A DNA stretch of 9,461 nucleotides from Oscillospiraceae bacterium (GTDB lineage Bacteria > Bacillota > Clostridia > Oscillospirales > Ruminococcaceae). The stretch is from contig JAAVIG010000198.1 of NCBI GenBank assembly GCA_014796735.1, positions 1 to 9,461 of the forward strand, in the 5' to 3' direction. Under the pieces are notes generated by a model that saw only the letters and a program-made list of their open reading frames with translations, did no database searches and was not told where the DNA came from. Made by a program: the position numbers and the translations under genes. Shown piece by piece: positions 5,868 to 9,461 of the stretch; the stretch's first letter is position 1, and every line of letters begins with the position of its first letter.

Positions 5868-5909
5868 AAAAGGCTCATATGCTTGTATATGAGCCTTTTA
5901 ATGTTTTTT
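5868..5909 (+). terminator. Intra-operon terminator/attenuator after the binding protein
   Basis: A perfect 13-bp stem (AAAAGGCTCATAT / ATATGAGCCTTTT) with loop GCTTGT, followed after AATG by six T. It lies 85 bases after the binding-protein stop and 88 before malF. No good promoter is seen after it, so partial read-through or RNA processing probably supplies the permease message, a known way to make more binding protein than permease. Confidence 0.85.
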
Positions 5910-5996
5910 ATACTTGTTTTTAACCAAAAAACAGTATTAAAAGGACGGCTGCTATGCTGTCATGTGTACTCAAATAAGTAAAGGCAGGAAACCCAA

Positions 5997-7451
5997 ATGA
6001 CTACAAAAACAAAAAAAACAAATAAAGTTTCCGACTTTTTCAAATCCCTTGGCAGTTACTTTAAAAGCTTCGGCGAAGCGGTCGTAAAGGGCGATATTTT
6101 CGTTAAGCTGTCGCTGATTTGGGTCGGAGCGGGTTATGCCCGCAGAAAACAGTTTATCCGTTCGTTGTTGGTAACGATCCTTGAAGCGGCTGTTATCGCT
6201 TACAGCGTGTTGGTTGCGCCTCAGTATATTTCCAAATTCAACACCTTGGGCGAGGTGCAGATGGAAATGGTATTTGACATAAACACCATGAAAAACGTAC
6301 CTAACGACTATGACGATTCGTTCCAGATACTGCTGTTTTCAGTTATCACCATTATTATATGGGCTGTGTTCCTTTTCTTCTGGATCAGCAATGTTATCCA
6401 TGCATACAGGCTGCAAAAGATGGCGGAAAACGGCGAACACATCAATAACTTTAAGGAAGACATCTCAAGCTATCTTAACGAGAAATTCCATATAACTCTG
6501 CTTTCCGTTCCCGTTTTGGGTATAGTGCTTTTCAGCGTAGTGCCTATTTTTATCCTTATCTTAGTTGCGTTCACCAACTACGACCAGGAGCATATGGCGC
6601 CTACCGCCTTGTTTACATGGAACGGGCTTACAAACTTTATAAACCTGTTCGGCGGCGGCGGAATAACCGTGACCTTTGGCTATTCTTTTGTAAGAGTTTT
6701 AGGCTGGACATTGGTCTGGGCGTTCTTCGCGACCTTTACCACCTATTTCGGCGGTATTCTCTTGGCGCTTTTCCTCAATAACAAGCGTACCAAGCTTGCC
6801 AAGCTGTGGAGAGCCTTATTCGTTGTTACCATCGCGGTACCTCAGTTTGTATCTCTGCTGCTTGTCAGAAACTTTTTCGCAAACAACGGTATAGCGAACA
6901 CCATACTTGCCGATATAGGCTTTACGGGCTTTTTGCAGAACATAGGGCTGCTGTCCTACGATTATATACCGTTCCTGACGGCACCCGGCTGGGCGCACGT
7001 TACCATTATCATGGTAAACATCTGGATCGGTATACCTTATCAGATGCTTGTGGCAACGGGTGTTCTCTCCAATCTGCCCGCTGATCAGATCGAAAGCGCG
7101 CGTATCGACGGCGCGAGCACGGGACAGATATTCCGCCACATTACAATGCCTTATGTGCTGTTTGTAACGGGTCCTACTCTTGTAACGGACTTCGTCAGGA
7201 ACATCAATAACTTTAACGTAATTTACCTGTTGACGCAAGATGTATTTACCACCACCGACCAGTATCTTGCCAACAGCCAGGCTAAGGAAGTCGATCTGCT
7301 GGTAACGTGGCTGTTCAGACTTACACAGGAGTATTACAACTACAAGATGGCGTCGGTAATCGGCATCTGCGTATTCGTAATATGCGCGGTATTTACACTT
7401 GTGGCATTCAACTTCATGACCGGCAAGGATAAAGAGGAGGTGTACAACTGA
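5997..7451 (+). CDS. Sugar ABC transporter permease, MalF family
   Basis: One of the two membrane subunits forming the pore of a maltodextrin-type importer. The 484-residue protein has a charged N-terminal cytosolic stretch (1-50) and about eight helices: 52-74, 110-134, 166-194, 232-260, 270-292, 333-355, 385-402 and 452-475. The first two belong to the N-terminal extension typical of MalF proteins. The cytosolic EAA loop, where the ATPase docks, is visible at 366-385 (ESARIDGASTGQIFRHITMP) with the conserved Gly372 and Pro385. The segment between helices 3 and 4 is short, so the large periplasmic P2 domain of E. coli MalF is absent, as expected in Firmicutes. AGGAA lies about 6 bases before the ATG. 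The stop overlaps the malG start by one base. Confidence 0.93.
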   Translation: MTTKTKKTNKVSDFFKSLGSYFKSFGEAVVKGDIFVKLSLIWVGAGYARRKQFIRSLLVTILEAAVIAYSVLVAPQYISKFNTLGEVQMEMVFDINTMKNVPNDYDDSFQILLFSVITIIIWAVFLFFWISNVIHAYRLQKMAENGEHINNFKEDISSYLNEKFHITLLSVPVLGIVLFSVVPIFILILVAFTNYDQEHMAPTALFTWNGLTNFINLFGGGGITVTFGYSFVRVLGWTLVWAFFATFTTYFGGILLALFLNNKRTKLAKLWRALFVVTIAVPQFVSLLLVRNFFANNGIANTILADIGFTGFLQNIGLLSYDYIPFLTAPGWAHVTIIMVNIWIGIPYQMLVATGVLSNLPADQIESARIDGASTGQIFRHITMPYVLFVTGPTLVTDFVRNINNFNVIYLLTQDVFTTTDQYLANSQAKEVDLLVTWLFRLTQEYYNYKMASVIGICVFVICAVFTLVAFNFMTGKDKEEVYN

Positions 7452-8311
7452 TGACGAAAAAGGGCAAAATCAAACAGCTTATCAAGGATATTCTAAGACA
7501 TCTTGTTATCATTATAATGGTCAGCGTTTGGCTTATACCGATCCTGTGGCTGGTGGTCACCTCGTTCAGCGCGTATACGGGCAGAAACACCTCGAACTTT
7601 TTCCCCGAGGAGTGGTCGCTACAAAACTATATCAATATCCTTAACCCCACATCTACTACCGTTAACTTTCCCATATGGATGTGGAACACCTTCAAAATTG
7701 CGGTGGCGGTATGTATAGTGTGCACGATGTTTGCCGTTATGGTGGCGTACGCTACTTCCTTCTTCCGCTTTAAGGCAAGAAAGCCCATGATGAACATCGC
7801 GGTTATCCTGAACCTTTTCCCCGGCGTGTTGAGTATGATCTCGGTTTACTTCATTCTGAAAGCGTTAAATCTTACCAATACGCATATAGGTCTGACATTG
7901 GTATACTGCGCTTCCTCGGGCTTGGGCTATCTTATTGCGAAGGGCTATTTTGACACGGTGCCGAGAGCCTTGATAGAGGCGGCAAAGTTAGACGGCGCAA
8001 GTCAGGCTAAAACATTTTTCAGCATAATCATGCCCATAAGCAAGCCCATTATTGTTTACACGGTAATAAGCTCATTCCTGACCCCGTGGACGGACTTTGT
8101 ATTCTCAAAGATGATCTTAAACTCGGGTATCGCGAATATGTGGACGGTTTCGATAGGTCTTTACAACATGCTTGACCGAAGCCTTATAAACACATATTTC
8201 TCACAGTTCTGCGCGGGCGGCGTTATCGTTTCCATTCCCATTTCGATACTGTTCGTATTCATGCAGAAGTTCTATGTTGAGGGTATTACGGGCGGTGCCG
8301 TTAAGGGCTAA
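7451..8311 (+). CDS. Sugar ABC transporter permease, MalG family
   Basis: The second membrane subunit of the importer. The 286-residue length is typical. About six helices are seen at 16-39, 80-103, 112-137, 145-163, 198-217 and 254-273. The EAA loop is intact at 176-195 (EAAKLDGASQAKTFFSIIMP) with Gly182 and Pro195. The C-terminus QKFYVEGITGGAVKG is the hallmark ending of MalG-type permeases, where relatives contact the ATPase. GAGGAGG lies about 10 bases before the ATG, inside the end of the upstream gene, and the start overlaps the malF-like stop (TGATG), indicating translational coupling. No ATP-binding subunit gene follows. Confidence 0.94.
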   Translation: MTKKGKIKQLIKDILRHLVIIIMVSVWLIPILWLVVTSFSAYTGRNTSNFFPEEWSLQNYINILNPTSTTVNFPIWMWNTFKIAVAVCIVCTMFAVMVAYATSFFRFKARKPMMNIAVILNLFPGVLSMISVYFILKALNLTNTHIGLTLVYCASSGLGYLIAKGYFDTVPRALIEAAKLDGASQAKTFFSIIMPISKPIIVYTVISSFLTPWTDFVFSKMILNSGIANMWTVSIGLYNMLDRSLINTYFSQFCAGGVIVSIPISILFVFMQKFYVEGITGGAVKG

Positions 8312-8332
8312 AGCTTTTTCACAAAATACGTC

Positions 8333-8378
8333 AGGCAGCACCTCGCAATCGTGCGGCAATGATTGTGCGGTGTTGCCT
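8333..8378 (+). terminator. Long hairpin after malG, weak U-tract
   Basis: AGGCAGCACC pairs with GGTGTTGCCT and CGCAATC with GATTGTG around one T/C mismatch, giving about 17 pairs with two G-U wobbles and a 10-base loop. Only three T follow the stem, and TTTTT comes 12 bases later, so termination may be partial. It may instead be a processing or stabilising hairpin at the malG 3' end. Confidence 0.5.
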
Positions 8379-8415
8379 TTACTGTACGGTTTTTATTACG
8401 CATCGGAGGTATTGA

Positions 8416-9213
8416 ATGGCAGGATTTGGCACACGCGGCAGAATGTTGAGCGCACGAAGGCGCCCCTTTACCTTACCCGTGGTATCGGCAAACTGGCTGA
8501 AGAACGCGGGGGCTATCCTAATGCTGATATATTTTTTCGGCTTTACGGTGATACAAAACGGTTTACTGCACTCCTCCGAATACACCTCACAGGAGTTTGC
8601 GGAGCTGATCGCCTCCGACAACAAAGCCTTTATGCTGTCGGGTGCGGCTTCGGTCTGCTACCTTATCGGCGTTTCTGCGATACCGATATATGCGTTTTTA
8701 CTGGTACAAGGGGTTTTGAACACCTCAAACATAAAAAAATACGTTTTAAGGGTGTTGATACTTGCCTTGATATCAGAAGTGCCCTATGATCTGGCGGTTT
8801 CGGGAAAGCCGTTCGATTTTGGGGATCAGAACGTTATGTTTACCGCTTTGATCGCTTTAATTATGCTGTGGCTTTTGAAAACTTTTGAGGGCAAGGGAAT
8901 AGGTCCTAAGTTGATATGCTTTCTGACCGCCGCGGGCGGCTGCTTCTGGGCAATGCTTTTCAGGTGTAAATTCGGCGGCGCTTTTGTGCTGATAACGGCT
9001 ATACTTTTCCTGCTTCGAGAGAAAAAAGGGTGGAGTATTTTACTGGCGTTATTGGTAAGCTTGATCTACGCCACCGCGCTTTTCGGGTTTGCTCCGGTGG
9101 CTTTGTACAGCGGTGAAAGAAAGGATATTGAGAAAAAGAGTACAAAGTATTTTTATTACGCGTTTTATTTCGCTATGCTGGCGGTATTCGCGGTAATTGT
9201 TTTGGTAATATAG
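8416..9213 (+). CDS. TraX-family membrane protein with altered motifs
   Basis: A polytopic membrane protein of 265 residues with about eight helices. The core matches the TraX family (named after the F-plasmid pilin N-acetylase; chromosomal homologues are of uncertain function): SAIPIYAFLLVQGVLNTSNIK (88-107), KKYVLRVLILALISEVPYDLA (108-127), then QNVMFTALIALIML (138-151). The C-terminus YSGERKDIEKKSTKYFYYAF (231-250) corresponds to the usual Y-N-G-x-R-G ... FYxFYPxHL ending. Several positions differ from what I recall of the family: the N-terminal MLIDHIG is replaced by MLIYFFG (36-42), and the terminal Pro/His by Phe/Met. A 27-residue basic N-terminus precedes the first helix. GGAGGT lies 5 bases before the ATG. 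It follows malG by 104 bases and may be cotranscribed by read-through, or have its own promoter that I do not see. Confidence 0.78.
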   Translation: MAGFGTRGRMLSARRRPFTLPVVSANWLKNAGAILMLIYFFGFTVIQNGLLHSSEYTSQEFAELIASDNKAFMLSGAASVCYLIGVSAIPIYAFLLVQGVLNTSNIKKYVLRVLILALISEVPYDLAVSGKPFDFGDQNVMFTALIALIMLWLLKTFEGKGIGPKLICFLTAAGGCFWAMLFRCKFGGAFVLITAILFLLREKKGWSILLALLVSLIYATALFGFAPVALYSGERKDIEKKSTKYFYYAFYFAMLAVFAVIVLVI

Positions 9214-9224
9214 CTTAAAATTTA

Positions 9225-9279
9225 AGAGCGTATCCGTAGGTCGGGCTTGCCGGCTTTCGGGTATGCTCTTTTTATTTTT
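9225..9279 (+). terminator. Intrinsic terminator after the TraX-like gene
   Basis: AGAGCGTATCC pairs with GGGTATGCTCT (11 pairs, two wobbles); an inner stem GTCGG/CCGGC folds within the loop. The stem is followed by TTTTTATTTTT. It begins 11 bases after the stop codon and closes this transcription unit. Confidence 0.85.
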
Positions 9280-9461
9280 ACGGTTTAAGTTTTCCTATAA
9301 TTTTCTCAGTCGGCGAAATGCCTTTTTAAAATTGCGTTTTAGAGTATAGTGTTCTTGTTTGCAGCAAGGGGGGCGTTTGTGATTTTCTTAGAGCTACGCT
9401 TTATGTGATGTTCTTTTTAACCTTGAATAAGGTACAGTTTCCGCTGCCGCGGGGGCCTTAA
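9280..9461. other. Right-edge interval, no supported gene
   Basis: About 180 bases without a supported gene. On the minus strand a frame is open from the window edge to a TAG at 9396-9394 and reads ...AAAETVPYSRLKRTSHKA, 22 codons. It could be the C-terminal end of a gene lying outside the window, or chance; no terminator follows it on that strand. No clear promoter is seen in either direction. Confidence 0.3.

Noticed and set aside
6816..7238. 140-codon minus-strand frame inside the malF-like gene
   Set aside because: It lies opposite a convincing permease, is Arg/Tyr-rich in an antisense-like way, and has no promoter or ribosome site that I can support.
8274..8789. 171-codon plus-strand frame overlapping malG end and the TraX-like start
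   Set aside because: It crosses a hairpin and overlaps two better-supported genes in another frame, with Cys/Arg-rich composition unlike a real protein.

Overview
The window looks like chromosome from a low-to-mid GC Firmicute, most likely a gut clostridium of the Oscillospiraceae/Ruminococcus type. The reasons are strong AGGAGG-type ribosome sites, sigma-A-like promoters (TTGCCA-17-TATAAT and similar), a secG-rnr pair in the usual Firmicute order, a lipoprotein solute-binding protein with an Asn/Gly-rich linker, and a two-permease sugar ABC cluster without its ATPase. The genus is inference.

Layout. On the minus strand at the left edge lie the N-terminal 228 codons of ribonuclease R (rnr, running off the window) and, upstream of it, secG, with an intrinsic terminator between them. 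secG has an unusual acidic, Thr-rich C-terminal tail, and its leader holds two good promoters and a dyad that overlaps one of them. Next, still on the minus strand, is a 350-codon protein of unknown function that may be an alpha/alpha-toroid fold. It has a near-consensus promoter that diverges from the azlC promoter 27 bp away.

On the plus strand follow azlC and azlD (branched-chain amino acid exporter, ATGA overlap) and a small unknown cytosolic protein. After a 428-bp AT-rich regulatory interval comes a carbohydrate ABC importer: a lipoprotein binding protein, then MalF-like and MalG-like permeases. The interval holds twin copies of a palindrome, a near-consensus promoter and a leader with three hairpins packed end to end. 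A strong terminator hairpin separates the binding protein from the permeases, which should give an excess of binding protein. A second hairpin separates malG from a TraX-family membrane protein, which ends in a clear intrinsic terminator. The last ~180 bp hold no supported gene.

How it works together. The mal-type cluster should import an oligosaccharide (maltodextrin-like by family resemblance) and must borrow an ATPase encoded elsewhere. AzlCD exports branched-chain amino acids. SecG and RNase R are housekeeping. I found no mobile element, CRISPR array, tRNA or rRNA. The most interesting parts are the regulatory architecture of the sugar operon and the TraX-like protein that lacks residues I expect to be conserved; I do not see a clearly novel multi-gene system.
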